Positions 37,096 through 46,310 of a stretch of 64,000 bases of DNA are shown here, piece after piece (positions within the stretch are counted from its first letter, which is position 1; each line of letters begins with the position of its first letter). Under the pieces are notes generated by a model, which was not told the DNA's origin, ran no database searches, and worked only from the letters and a program-made list of their open reading frames with translations. The stretch comes from Sneathiella chinensis (GTDB lineage: Bacteria > Pseudomonadota > Alphaproteobacteria > Sneathiellales > Sneathiellaceae). The stretch lies in contig NZ_VNWN01000002.1 in assembly GCF_012720115.1 (NCBI RefSeq), positions 248,001 through 312,000 on the forward strand. The letters run 5' to 3'. The translations under genes were made by a program, and so were the position numbers.

Positions 37096-37171
37096 GCCGC
37101 TTTAGCTCAGTTGGTAGAGCACATCATTCGTAATGATGGGGTCACGTGTTCGAGTCACGTAAGCGGCACCA
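37096..37171 (+). tRNA. tRNA-Thr (anticodon CGT)
   Basis: The acceptor arm GCCGCTT (37096-37102) pairs with AAGCGGC (37161-37167), followed by discriminator A and encoded CCA (37169-37171). The D arm contains GCTCAGTTGGTAGAGC. The anticodon loop TTCGTAA with stem ATCA/TGAT gives CGT. The T loop is GTTCGAGTC. No clear intrinsic terminator follows. Confidence 0.97.
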
Positions 37172-37393
37172 CCTTTTCCCGAAAACCTGATCCTTCCCGA
37201 AAGCCGATGGCGAAATCCGTTCCCTGCGTCGGGTCCGTCCGTCTGGATGCCGCTTTTTTTGCGGAAAACGGCGGCGTTGATGAGCAAGCCGGTTGAATGG
37301 CAGCCCTGTTCAGTGTTATTTCCTTTTCCAGAGTAGCCGTGCGTCTTCAGGAATGGCTTGTCTCTGGCTCAACGGATAATAAAGGAAAAAAGA

Positions 37394-38605
37394 ATGCTTC
37401 AGGACGTTGTGATTTGCGAACCGGTTCGGACCCCCGTCGGACGGTTTGGCGGACAATTCAAGGATTTGCAGGCTCATGAACTGGGCCGGACCGTTATCTC
37501 CGGGTTGATGGACCGCTGCGAAGGTCTGGCCGGACGGGTCGATGACGTTATTTTCGCCCAGTGTTACCCCAGCATGGATGCCCCGGCCGTTGGCCGCGTT
37601 GTGGCGCTGGATGCGGGGTTGCCGGTTGAAACCGGTGGATATCAGCTGGACCGCCGTTGTGGCTCTGGTCTTCAGGCTGTGATCAATGCCGTGATGCAGG
37701 TCGCCACGGGTGGCTCATCCGTTGTGATTGCGGGCGGTGCCGAATCCATGTCCAACGCACCGTTCTATTCCACGGCGGGCCGTTGGGGTGTCAAGGGAAC
37801 GGCCATGACCTTCCATGATGCACTGGCCCGCGGACGGGTAACCGCCGGTGGCCTGAACTTCCCGGTTCCGGGAGGCATGCTGGAAACCGCTGAAAACCTG
37901 CGCAGAAGTCATTCTGTGCCCCGTCAGGAACAGGACGAATTTGCGGTTGAATCTCACCGCCGCGCCGTCGCCGCACAGGAAAATGGCCTGTTTGACGATG
38001 AAATCATTCCCGTTACCGTATCCAGCCGCAAGGGCGATACCGTGTTCACCAAGGACGAGCATCCCCGCCCGGAAGCCAATGTGGAAGGTCTTGCGAAACT
38101 GCGCCCGATCCTGCTGGGGTCTGACCCGGAATCTACTGTGACCGCCGGCAACGCCAGCGGCCAGAATGATGGTGCCTCTGCCTGCGTGGTGACAACACGG
38201 GCCATGGCCGAAGAACTGGGCCTGAAAGCCTATGGCCGGATGGTTAGCTGGGCCGTTGCCGGTGTGGGCCCGGAAATCATGGGGATCGGTCCGGTTCCGG
38301 CCACCAACAAGGCGCTGGAACGGGCGGGCCTGTCCCTGAAGGATCTGGACCTGATCGAACTGAACGAGGCCTTTGCGGCGCAGGTTCTGGCCTGTACGCG
38401 GGACCTTGGCTTTGACGCGGCCGATTTCGAACGCCTGAACGTGAACGGTTCCGGTATTTCCCTCGGCCATCCGGTCGGGGCAACTGGCGGCCGTATTCTG
38501 GCTGGCCTGCTTCGGGAAATGGGTCGCCGCGAGGCCCGCTACGGGCTGGAAACCATGTGCATTGGCGGTGGTCAGGGTCTGGCCGCCATTTTCGAGCGCG
38601 TCTGA
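37394..38605 (+). CDS. Thiolase (acetyl-CoA C-acyltransferase family)
   Basis: Condenses or cleaves acyl-CoA plus acetyl-CoA. I start it at ATG 37394 (MLQDVVICEPVRTPVGRFGG), giving 403 residues. The acylated active-site Cys is in LDRRCGSGLQAVINAV (about residue 90). The C-terminal motifs are NVNGSGISLGHPVGATGGRIL (general-base His in GHP) and the final CIGGGQGLAAIFE (second Cys). The 3-oxoacyl-CoA thiolase and acetoacetyl-CoA types cannot be separated by eye. It stands alone with its own terminator, so it does not form a beta-oxidation operon here. Confidence 0.95.
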   Translation: MLQDVVICEPVRTPVGRFGGQFKDLQAHELGRTVISGLMDRCEGLAGRVDDVIFAQCYPSMDAPAVGRVVALDAGLPVETGGYQLDRRCGSGLQAVINAVMQVATGGSSVVIAGGAESMSNAPFYSTAGRWGVKGTAMTFHDALARGRVTAGGLNFPVPGGMLETAENLRRSHSVPRQEQDEFAVESHRRAVAAQENGLFDDEIIPVTVSSRKGDTVFTKDEHPRPEANVEGLAKLRPILLGSDPESTVTAGNASGQNDGASACVVTTRAMAEELGLKAYGRMVSWAVAGVGPEIMGIGPVPATNKALERAGLSLKDLDLIELNEAFAAQVLACTRDLGFDAADFERLNVNGSGISLGHPVGATGGRILAGLLREMGRREARYGLETMCIGGGQGLAAIFERV

Positions 38606-38681
38606 TCCTCAAGTCCAACCCTGTCGGCCCGGCGTTTGCGTTGGGCCGGGGCAGGGTCGGACCCGAACAGAGATCGGATCA

Positions 38682-38713
38682 GGGCAGGGGGTTTCTCCTG
38701 CCCTTTTCTTTTG
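38682..38713 (+). terminator. Intrinsic terminator after the thiolase gene
   Basis: GGGCAGG (38682-38688) pairs with CCTGCCC (38697-38703), followed by a T-rich tail (TTTTCTTTT). Confidence 0.8.
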
Positions 38714-38724
38714 GGAAAACCCGC

Positions 38725-40110
38725 TTACGAAGCAGAGGAGCGGACACTGTCCGGGTTTTCTGCTTCCGGGTGTGTTTTCGCCGGGGTTTCGTGCGCCTCA
38801 TCCTGCATGATCCGGTTGAGGACGATGCTGGCCGACATGTCGCCGATCACGTTGACCGAGGTGCGGCACATGTCGAGAATGCGGTCCACCCCAAGGATCA
38901 GCGCAATGCCGGAGGCGGGGATCCCGGCGCTTTCCAGAATGGTGGCCAGAATGACGATGCCAACGCCGGGCGTGCCGGGGGAGCCGATGGAGGCCCCCGT
39001 CGCCATGATGACAATCAGGATCATGCCGGACAGGCCGATTTCAATCTGGAAAACCTGGGCCAGAAAGATGGTCGCCACCCCCTGATAGAGGGCGGTGCCC
39101 CCCATGTTGATGGTGGTGCCAAGGGGAATGACAAAGCGGGCGATCCCGGAACGGACCCTGAGTTTCCGTTCCGTGGTGCTGAGGGTCAGGGGCATGACCG
39201 CCGCAGAACTGGAAGTGGACAGGGCCAGCAGGATCACTTCGCGGGATTGTTTCAGGAAGGTGATCGGGTTGGTCCGACCGAGAATGGCAATAATCAGCAG
39301 GTTTATCGCCAGCAGCGCCAGCAATCCGATCAGGACCGTGGCCACATAGGTGGCCGTGGCCAGCAGGGTGGAGATGCCGACCCGGGCACTGATGCTGGCC
39401 AGCAGGCCGAAAACGGCAAAGGGCACAAATTTCAGGACCCAACCGACGATCACCATGCAAACGGTCTGGATGGCCCCCAGCAGGTCGAGGATGGGTTTGC
39501 GCTGATCCTGCGACATGGCGACAAGGGCGACCCCGATGATGATGGCGCTGAGCACAATCTGCAGCATGTTACCGCTGACAAAGGTGGCAAGGGGGTCCTT
39601 GGGGAACAGCCCGGTCAACAGGTTGGGGAATTCTTTTAAGGTTGGCATTTCGGCCGGGGTGACCCCGTTCAGTGCGGCGGCATTTTCCGGTTCGGCAAGG
39701 GACAGCAGGGAACTGTCGATATAGCTGCCGGGGTTGATCAGGACAGCGGCCACAATGCCGATCACCACGGCCAGCAGGGTGATGGCCACAAAGAACAGCA
39801 TGGAATAAAGCCCGAGACGGCCCAGATTCTCACTGGATTCGCCCGCTGCAATGCCGCGAATGACCGACGCCACCACAAGCGGGATGATGACGAACTGGAT
39901 GCCCATCAGGAACAGGTTGCCGGGCAGGGCAACCCAGCCGGCGATCAGTTCCGATGTGTCCCGGTCCACAAGATTGGTGGTCGGGCCGATCAGGATGCCG
40001 AAGGACACCCCCAGAAACATGGCAATAATCACCTGCAGCCACAAGCGGCCCTGCACAAGGTCGGTCAGGCTGAAGCGCAGGTTGATCAGGGATCGGGGAA
40101 TATTCATCAT
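38725..40110 (-). CDS. Dicarboxylate/amino acid:cation symporter (DAACS, GltP/DctA family)
   Basis: Sodium- or proton-coupled uptake of C4-dicarboxylates or acidic amino acids. The 461 residues include about eight helices and the two re-entrant loops, with the serine-rich hairpin STSSSAAVMPLTL and the NMGGTALYQGVATIFLAQ motif of helix 7, plus VDRILDMCRTSVNVIGD near the C-terminus. The last arginine motif resembles glutamate/aspartate carriers (DRxxDMxRTxxNV), so an acidic amino-acid substrate is possible. It is convergent with the thiolase gene. A glutamate role would match the NAD-GDH, but that is only an inference. Confidence 0.92.
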   Translation of the reverse strand: MMNIPRSLINLRFSLTDLVQGRLWLQVIIAMFLGVSFGILIGPTTNLVDRDTSELIAGWVALPGNLFLMGIQFVIIPLVVASVIRGIAAGESSENLGRLGLYSMLFFVAITLLAVVIGIVAAVLINPGSYIDSSLLSLAEPENAAALNGVTPAEMPTLKEFPNLLTGLFPKDPLATFVSGNMLQIVLSAIIIGVALVAMSQDQRKPILDLLGAIQTVCMVIVGWVLKFVPFAVFGLLASISARVGISTLLATATYVATVLIGLLALLAINLLIIAILGRTNPITFLKQSREVILLALSTSSSAAVMPLTLSTTERKLRVRSGIARFVIPLGTTINMGGTALYQGVATIFLAQVFQIEIGLSGMILIVIMATGASIGSPGTPGVGIVILATILESAGIPASGIALILGVDRILDMCRTSVNVIGDMSASIVLNRIMQDEAHETPAKTHPEAENPDSVRSSAS

Positions 40111-40249
40111 TGCGGCACAATCCTGTTCCTGTCCTGTAACAAAGGATATGTGCCAGCTTTGGAGAGGTGGGGGCCGATTGTCAAGGCGTTGGATGCCCGG
40201 ACGGAACGGCCCCGCCCTTGCTGTAAGCCGGATTTACCGGCCATACGGC

Positions 40250-41440
40250 CTATTCCTTGACTTCAAGGGTAACGTTGCGGCCCAGAAGGTCATCGATATC
40301 ATCCGGTGTGAAGCCCAACTCACCCAGAATATCGCGGGTATCCTCGCCCAGTTTCGGGGCCGGGGTGAAGGGCGCGGTCGGGGTGCCGGAAAATTCTGCG
40401 GCAGGCTTTGCCTGACGGACTTCGCCGAAGCCTTCAAGGGTAATGCGCTGGATGCTGTCATTGGCAAGAATCTGTTCGTGATCCAGCAATTCGTCCCGTG
40501 TCAGGGCCGGGGCACAGGGAACGCCTTCCGCGTCCATGCGGGCCATCAGTTCCTCCGACGACCATTTGGCGATTTCCTCGGCCATCAGGTCACGCCGTTC
40601 CTCGGCATTCTCGTAGCGGGCCAAGGTGGTGCGGAAGCGGTCATCCTCGGCCAGTTCCGGACGACCCAGTGCCCGGCACAGGCCCTGCCATTCCACATCG
40701 GCAACGGCGCAGGCGGTGATCCAGCGGTCGCGGGTCTTGAAGATGGGGTCCATGGCCGCAAGGCTGCGATTGGGATCCACATCCATTTGCTCATAGGTCA
40801 GGCCGGACATGGCTTCCGGCCAGAACAGCGACAACAGGCAATCCAGCATGGAAATCTTGATATGCTGGCCCTTGCCGTTTTTCTCGCGGGCATAAAGGGC
40901 GGTTGAAATGGCCTGTGCCGTGGTGACGGAGGTGATCTTGTCGGCAATGATCAGGCGGAACATGCGCGGCTCGCCGGTCTCCCGGATGGACTGGATATCT
41001 GCCGCACCGGACAGGGCCTGAATGACCGGGTCATAAACCCGCTTCTGGGCGTAGGGGCCCTTGTCGCCGAAGCCACTGATGGAGACATAGATCAGCTTTT
41101 CGTTCAGCTTCATCATGGCCTCTTCCGAGAAGCCCATGCGATCCATGGCGCCGGGCCGGAAATTCTGGATCAGCACATCGGCCTGCTCGATCAGTTTCCA
41201 CAGAATATCCCGGCCTTCCTGTGCCTTCAGGTCCAGCGGCAGGGATCGCTTGCCCCGGTTGCAGGAGAAGAACATGGGGTTGACCCCGTTGAGCGGGGGG
41301 CGGACATGGCGCATGGTCTCGCCCTTCAGGGGCTCGATCTTGATCACTTCGGCGCCTTGATCGGCCAGCATCATTCCGGCAACCGGGCCGGATACCATGG
41401 TTGTCAGGTCAATGACTTTCAGTCCTTCAAGGGGGGGCAT
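40250..41440 (-). CDS. CaiB/BaiF (class III) CoA-transferase
   Basis: Transfers CoA between carboxylic acids through an aspartyl intermediate. The 396 residues open with LEGLKVIDLTTMVSGPVAGMMLADQGAEVIKIE, carry DVLIQNFRPGAMDRMGF and the catalytic Asp in VYDPVIQALSGAADIQ (about residue 168). The C-terminal region (LMARMDAEGVPCAPALTRDELL) is also typical. It lies 107 bp downstream of the LysR gene on the same strand, so it may be controlled by that regulator and belong to the same catabolic regulon as the TRAP operon. The acid substrate is unknown. Confidence 0.93.
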   Translation of the reverse strand: MPPLEGLKVIDLTTMVSGPVAGMMLADQGAEVIKIEPLKGETMRHVRPPLNGVNPMFFSCNRGKRSLPLDLKAQEGRDILWKLIEQADVLIQNFRPGAMDRMGFSEEAMMKLNEKLIYVSISGFGDKGPYAQKRVYDPVIQALSGAADIQSIRETGEPRMFRLIIADKITSVTTAQAISTALYAREKNGKGQHIKISMLDCLLSLFWPEAMSGLTYEQMDVDPNRSLAAMDPIFKTRDRWITACAVADVEWQGLCRALGRPELAEDDRFRTTLARYENAEERRDLMAEEIAKWSSEELMARMDAEGVPCAPALTRDELLDHEQILANDSIQRITLEGFGEVRQAKPAAEFSGTPTAPFTPAPKLGEDTRDILGELGFTPDDIDDLLGRNVTLEVKE

Positions 41441-41547
41441 TCTGTACTCCTTGGTTTTTATTGTTTTGTAAATCTTACCCCCTGCCGGGATTTGGTCAAA
41501 GAAAAATCCCGGCGGTGGGTCTCCGCCTTGGAATGGGTGTGAGGCGG

Positions 41548-42438
41548 TCAGTCGGGGGATATTTCAGACAGGCGCCGGGCATGTTCGGTGCCGATTTCCC
41601 GCGCAATCAGGGCGGCCTGCGCAATCTGTTCGTCGCGGGGGTCGCCGATATAGGACGCGGTGAAGTGAAGCGGCCTTGGAAGCCATCCGGGATTAAAGGT
41701 GGCAATCCGTTTTTCCTGCACCATTTTCTGGCCAAGGGCAGCGGGCAGAATGCCGACACCGATTCCGGCGGCCACCATTTCCACGCCGGTTGACAGGGAA
41801 TTGGTCGGGAAAATCTGTGCGGTGCTGCCATAGCGCGCCTGAAGTTCCCGTGTCAGTTCCCGGTGGGGCCGGGAATTGCGGTTATAGGTAATAACCGGGG
41901 TTTTGGTCAGATCAGGTTGTTCCATGTCCAGCGGCCGGTACCAGTCCAGCTTGAACGGAGGCATATCGATATTGTCCACAGTGAATTCCGAGACCGGCCC
42001 CATCAGGATGGCCAGATCAAGGGAGCGGTCGAGAAGCTGTTCGCGCAGATGCAGCGAGATATCGACCGAGACCTCGATCTTCAGCTTGGGGTATATCTGG
42101 TGAAGCCGGGTCAGGAAATCCGGCAGCCAGGTCTGGGCCACGGTTTCCGCGACGCCCAGCCGCAACAGGCGGCTGACACTGTCGGCGGCCATGACATCGG
42201 CCTTGATCCGTTCAACCAGCCCGGCGATCTGGTCGGCATGGTTGCGCAGCAGCACGCCTTTCTTGGTCAGGGTCACCCCGGTTGCCCCGCGGGCAAACAG
42301 CTTGGTGCCAAGATACTCTTCAAGGCTGGCGATCCGGCTGGAGACAGCCGGTTGCGAGATGTTCATCTGTTCTGCGGCCCGGCGCACACCGCCAAGGCGG
42401 GCGACCCATAGAAAGGTGCGGAGTTGTTCCAGTGTCAT
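41548..42438 (-). CDS. LysR-family regulator, divergent from the TRAP/amidase operon
   Basis: Probable activator of the divergent catabolic operon. I start it at the ATG at 42436-42438 (MTLEQLRTFLWVARLGGVRR), giving 296 residues; 14 extra codons upstream would cover the operator. The winged helix-turn-helix (about 1-60) includes VRRAAEQMNISQPAVSSRI, then LFARGATGVTLTKKG. The effector domain (about 90-295) contains LRLGVAETVAQTWLP and GIGVGILPAALGQKMV. The usual LysR layout (divergent target, palindromic operator in between) is present. Confidence 0.93.
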   Translation of the reverse strand: MTLEQLRTFLWVARLGGVRRAAEQMNISQPAVSSRIASLEEYLGTKLFARGATGVTLTKKGVLLRNHADQIAGLVERIKADVMAADSVSRLLRLGVAETVAQTWLPDFLTRLHQIYPKLKIEVSVDISLHLREQLLDRSLDLAILMGPVSEFTVDNIDMPPFKLDWYRPLDMEQPDLTKTPVITYNRNSRPHRELTRELQARYGSTAQIFPTNSLSTGVEMVAAGIGVGILPAALGQKMVQEKRIATFNPGWLPRPLHFTASYIGDPRDEQIAQAALIAREIGTEHARRLSEISPD

Positions 42439-42459
42439 GACAGTGGTTACCTGAATGGA

Positions 42460-42480
42460 GTGATCACCAAAGTTGATCAC
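42460..42480. promoter_or_regulatory. LysR-type operator, 7-7-7 perfect inverted repeat
   Basis: GTGATCA (42460-42466), a 7-bp spacer, and TGATCAC (42474-42480) form a perfect dyad between the divergent LysR and UPF0317 genes. A further related half-site, TGATCAT, is at 42517-42523. A -35-like TTGACT starts at 42501, so the dyad lies where LysR recognition sites normally do, upstream of the target -35. Confidence 0.6.
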
Positions 42481-42554
42481 AATGTACAGAAAATCGAAAT
42501 TTGACTTTATACGTGATGATCATAAAAATTACAAAAATTTGTAACGAGTGTGAA

Positions 42555-43382
42555 ATGGACACAGATATTAGGTTCTCCGATCTGACTGAACAGAGCGTCG
42601 AAAGCGTTCGTGAGCATATCCGCGCCGGGCGGTATGGTGGCCATACAGCGGGCCTTTCAAAGGGACAACTCCAGTGTAATCTGGCGATTCTCCCCGCTGA
42701 TCTTGCAGAAGATTTCCTTGAATTCTGCCGTTTGAATCCGAAACCCTGTCCGCTTGCCGGCTATTCCAAGCCGGGCCAGCCCTTTATCGAGCGTATTGGC
42801 GCATCGGTTGATATCCGGACAGACACTCCGCTTTATTTCATCTATCGGAACGGTGAGCTTGCTGGCGAAACCCGCGATTTGACGGATTTGTGGCAGGACG
42901 ATTTTGTGGCCTTTGCCATCGGTTGCTCGTTCACCTTCGAGAATGCGTTGGTCAAGGCCGGGTTCTCCCTGCCGCATATCGAACAGAACCTGACCGTTCC
43001 CATGTTCAAGTCTTCCATCCAGACAGTGCCGAGCAAACATTTCGGCGGGTCGATGGTGGTGTCCATGCGGCCGATCCCGAAAGATCGGATTGACGAGGTT
43101 CGGACGATCAGTCAGGGCTATCCGCTGGCGCATGGACGGCCGGTCCATGTGGGTGATCCGGCCGAAATTGGTATCAAGGATGTGCATTCCCCGGATTGGG
43201 GGGATGCTGTAAACATTCGTGATGGAGAGGTTCCTGTATTCTGGGCTTGTGGTGTGACGCCGCAGGTGGCCATCATGCAGGCGAAACCGGAAATTTCCAT
43301 TACGCATGCACCGGGAGCGATGCTCATTGCCGATGTTGATGAGCAGACTTTACCGCTTTTCCCGTATGACGATTCAGAATAA
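42555..43382 (+). CDS. UPF0317/DUF1445 protein (putative hydro-lyase; D-glutamate cyclase-like family)
   Basis: I start it at ATG 42555 (MDTDIRFSDLTEQSVESVRE), giving 275 residues. Family pieces are RAGRYGGHTAGLSKGQLQCNLAILPADLAEDFLEFC, CPLAGYSKPGQPFI, DFVAFAIGCSFTFENAL, VSMRPIPKDRIDE, VHVGDPAEIGI and the final HAPGAMLIADVDE. Members are annotated as hydro-lyases; the related mitochondrial protein C14orf159 converts D-glutamate to 5-oxo-D-proline, so a lactam or dehydration reaction is conceivable. It is the first gene of the operon with the TRAP system and amidase, which suggests it handles the imported substrate. Confidence 0.88.
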   Translation: MDTDIRFSDLTEQSVESVREHIRAGRYGGHTAGLSKGQLQCNLAILPADLAEDFLEFCRLNPKPCPLAGYSKPGQPFIERIGASVDIRTDTPLYFIYRNGELAGETRDLTDLWQDDFVAFAIGCSFTFENALVKAGFSLPHIEQNLTVPMFKSSIQTVPSKHFGGSMVVSMRPIPKDRIDEVRTISQGYPLAHGRPVHVGDPAEIGIKDVHSPDWGDAVNIRDGEVPVFWACGVTPQVAIMQAKPEISITHAPGAMLIADVDEQTLPLFPYDDSE

Positions 43383-43418
43383 ATGGTTTTAAACCCTTCT
43401 AATGCTTGGGAGCAATAA

Positions 43419-44459
43419 ATGAAGAAATTACTGACAGTAACGACCCTGACCCTTGCGGCAATGACTGCCGGAACAGCGGCACAGGCCGAAGAATTTTCCG
43501 TTGTGGGCAGCTGGAGCAGCCTGCCGTTGCACAAGCAGTTCGAAACCCCGTTCTGGACCAAGACCCTGTCCGAGGTTTCCGGCGGCGACATGACCGCAAA
43601 CCTGACCACCCATGACCAGATGGGCGTTGCCAGCGGTGACGTTTTCCGTCTTCTGGGTCAGGGCGTCTATGACGTTGCCATGACCGTTGGCGACTACGCT
43701 GTTGCCGACAGTGCGCCGCTGGAAGGTCTGGACGTGCCGCTGATCGCGACCGACGCCGACACCGCCCGCAAGATGGTTGAGGCTGCCCGCCCGATGGTTG
43801 ACGACATCTTCCGCGATGTTTTCAACTCCAAGGTTCTGGCCATTGCTCCTTACCCGCCGCAGGTGGTTTTCTGTAACGCCGAAGTGGCGTCACTGGATGA
43901 CCTGAAAGGCAAGAAAATCCGTGCTTCCGGCCGGATGACTGCAAAATTCCTCGAAGCTCTGGGTGCCGAAGGCGTCAATATCAGCTTCGGTGAGGTTCCG
44001 GGCTCCCTGCAGCGCGGTGTGATCGATTGTGCGGTTACCGGTGCCGGTTCCGGGTACAACGCTGGTTGGTGGGAAGTCAGCACCCACCTGATGACCCTGC
44101 CGCTCGGTGGCTGGGATCCGGTTGTAACCGCCATCAACATGGACAAGTGGAACTCCCTCTCCGACGCCCAGAAAACCACTCTGGAAACCGCTGTTAAGGA
44201 AAAGTTCGAAGAGCCGGCTTGGGCCACCGCACAGGACGCGCTTGAAAACGACATCGCCTGCCTGACAGGTGAAGGCGAATGTACTTACGGCGAAGCCCGC
44301 AATCTGGTTCTGGTCCGCGCAAGCGAAGCCGATTCTCAGAAAGCGCGTGAAGTTCTGATCTCCAAGGTTCTGCCGGACTGGGCAGAGCGTGCCGGTGCCG
44401 AGTGGACCAAGCGCTGGAGCGAAACTGTCGGTCAGGTGACCGGCGTCGAAATTAAATAA
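43419..44459 (+). CDS. TRAP transporter substrate-binding protein (DctP family)
   Basis: Periplasmic receptor delivering the substrate to DctQM. The 346 residues begin with a Sec signal peptide (KKLLTVTTLTLAAMTAGTAAQA; cleavage before EEFSV). Visible are VASGDVFRLLGQGVYDVAMTVGD and the DctP arginine region DLKGKKIRASGRMTAKFLEALGAE, whose Arg normally contacts the substrate carboxylate. An unusual disulphide-capable pair of Cys lies in DIACLTGEGECTY. A carboxylate substrate is therefore likely, identity unknown. It follows the UPF0317 gene by 36 bp. Confidence 0.95.
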   Translation: MKKLLTVTTLTLAAMTAGTAAQAEEFSVVGSWSSLPLHKQFETPFWTKTLSEVSGGDMTANLTTHDQMGVASGDVFRLLGQGVYDVAMTVGDYAVADSAPLEGLDVPLIATDADTARKMVEAARPMVDDIFRDVFNSKVLAIAPYPPQVVFCNAEVASLDDLKGKKIRASGRMTAKFLEALGAEGVNISFGEVPGSLQRGVIDCAVTGAGSGYNAGWWEVSTHLMTLPLGGWDPVVTAINMDKWNSLSDAQKTTLETAVKEKFEEPAWATAQDALENDIACLTGEGECTYGEARNLVLVRASEADSQKAREVLISKVLPDWAERAGAEWTKRWSETVGQVTGVEIK

Positions 44460-44484
44460 TCGACACGACTAAGGGCCGGATATC

Positions 44485-45018
44485 ATGACTTCGCTTATTG
44501 CACTGCTCAGAAAGATCAATCACTGGGTGGCTCTCACTGTGGGATTTATCCTGTTGGCGTGCGTCGCTTTCACACTTGTTGAAATCGTTGTGCGTCGGGT
44601 CGGATTGTCCCTGGGCGGGGTCGACGAGATATCCGGTTACGTCATGGCCATTGTCACCAGTTGGGGCGTCAGTTACGCCCTGACTGAAATGGCGCATGTT
44701 CGAATTGACCTGCTTCGCAATCGTCTTATTCCGCTGTTTCGGTCTGTATTTGACATGATTGCGATCCTCAGCCTTGCCGCAACCGGTCTTGTGGTTGCGT
44801 GGCGGGGCTGGGGGGTCGTTTCCAAGACGCTGTCCACCGGGGCCCGTGCGAACACCCCGCTTGAGACACCGCTCTGGATTCCCCAGATTTTCTGGTGGGC
44901 GGGCTGGACATGGTTCGCCGTGACCGCCTGCATTCTTGTATTAAGTACCCTTTATTTCATTGTCAGAGGTGATCATGACCGTCTCGACAACACCGTTGGC
45001 GCGAGGGCTGAAGTATGA
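44485..45018 (+). CDS. TRAP transporter small permease subunit (DctQ family)
   Basis: The 177-residue membrane protein has four helices: WVALTVGFILLACVAFTLVEIVVRR, GYVMAIVTSWGVSYALTEMAHVR, MIAILSLAATGLVVAWRGWG and IFWWAGWTWFAVTACILVLS. The family sequence EMAHVRIDLLRNRL (positively charged loop) is present. The stop overlaps the dctM start by 4 bp, as usual for dctQM pairs. Confidence 0.95.
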   Translation: MTSLIALLRKINHWVALTVGFILLACVAFTLVEIVVRRVGLSLGGVDEISGYVMAIVTSWGVSYALTEMAHVRIDLLRNRLIPLFRSVFDMIAILSLAATGLVVAWRGWGVVSKTLSTGARANTPLETPLWIPQIFWWAGWTWFAVTACILVLSTLYFIVRGDHDRLDNTVGARAEV

Positions 45019-46295
45019 TTCCTTTTACAACATTCGGATTGCTGGGCCTGTTGGCCCTTTCCATTCCGGTTGGCGTGGTTCTGTTTCTCCTTGCCTTCGG
45101 TATTGATTTCTTTTTCAGCCCCTTCCCCCTGATGCGCGGACTGGGCCAGGTTGTCTGGTCCTCTTCCAACAGCGGTACCCTGATCGCCATTCCGCTGTTT
45201 GTGCTGCTGGGTGAGGTGCTGGTGCGAAGCGGCGTTGCGGGCCGGACCTATTCGGCGCTGGACAAGTGGGTGTCCTGGCTGCCGGGCGGACTGGTGCACG
45301 CCAATATCGCCACCTCAACCATGTTTTCGGCCACGTCCGGCTCGTCCGTTGCGACGGCGGCGACGGTGGCCACGGTGGCCATGCCGCAAGCGCGGGCGCT
45401 TGGCTATAACGAGAAGCTGTTCTCCGGTGCGATTGCCGCCGGGGGGACGCTGGGCATCATGATCCCGCCGTCCATCAACCTGATTGTCTATGGCTTCCTG
45501 ACGGAAAGCTCCATCCCGCAGCTGTTTCTGGCCGGTCTTCTGCCGGGTCTTTTGCTGGCGGTGATGTTCATGGCCATGACGGCCTTCCTGTGCAGCGCCA
45601 AGCCGGAACTGGGCGGCCCGCGGCGATCCAGCACATGGGGCGAGAAATTCCGCAGCCTGTCCGATCTGTTGCCGGTTTTCGGCCTGTTCGGTGTGATTGT
45701 CGGCTCCATCTATGCCGGTTGGGCAACCCCGACCGAGGCGGCGGCCATCGGTGTGGCCATTTCCCTGCTGATTGCGTTCCAGCAGAAGGCGGTGAATTGG
45801 AACATGATTTCCAGCGCCCTGCTTGGCGCCATCAAGACAACGGCCATGATCATGCTGGTTGTGATCGGTGCCTATGTCCTGAACTTTGTCCTGACCGCGT
45901 CGGGCGTCAGCCGCACCCTGCAGGCCCTGCTGGAAGGGCTGGGCATGGGGCCGCTGGCCACCCTGCTGGTCATCGTGCTGATCTATATTGTGCTTGGGTT
46001 CTTCATCGAGACCCTGTCCCTGATGGTGGCGACCATTCCGATTGTCGTGCCGATCATTCTCCAGCTTGGCTATGACAAGATCTGGTTCGGGATTCTGCTG
46101 ATCATCATGGTGGAAATGGCCCTGATCACCCCGCCGGTGGGATTGAACCTCTATGTGGTGCAATCGGCCCGGAAAGGGAAACCGTTCTCGGACGTGATGA
46201 TCGGCTGTATCCCTTATGTATTGACCATGCTGATGATGGTGGGGCTGCTTATTCTGGCTCCGCAGATCGCACTGTTCTTGCCTTCAACCCTTTAA
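45015..46295 (+). CDS. TRAP transporter large permease subunit (DctM family)
   Basis: Sodium-coupled transport subunit. The 426 residues form about 12 helices and two re-entrant hairpins. Family signature pieces include IPLFVLLGEVLVRSGVAGR, TSTMFSATSGSSVATAATVATVAMPQ, GTLGIMIPPSINLIVYGFLTE and ALITPPVGLNLYVVQ. It shares a 4-bp overlap with dctQ and is followed after 15 bp by the DUF2848 gene. Confidence 0.96.
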   Translation: MIPFTTFGLLGLLALSIPVGVVLFLLAFGIDFFFSPFPLMRGLGQVVWSSSNSGTLIAIPLFVLLGEVLVRSGVAGRTYSALDKWVSWLPGGLVHANIATSTMFSATSGSSVATAATVATVAMPQARALGYNEKLFSGAIAAGGTLGIMIPPSINLIVYGFLTESSIPQLFLAGLLPGLLLAVMFMAMTAFLCSAKPELGGPRRSSTWGEKFRSLSDLLPVFGLFGVIVGSIYAGWATPTEAAAIGVAISLLIAFQQKAVNWNMISSALLGAIKTTAMIMLVVIGAYVLNFVLTASGVSRTLQALLEGLGMGPLATLLVIVLIYIVLGFFIETLSLMVATIPIVVPIILQLGYDKIWFGILLIIMVEMALITPPVGLNLYVVQSARKGKPFSDVMIGCIPYVLTMLMMVGLLILAPQIALFLPSTL

Positions 46296-46310
46296 TCAGG
46301 ATTTCGTATC

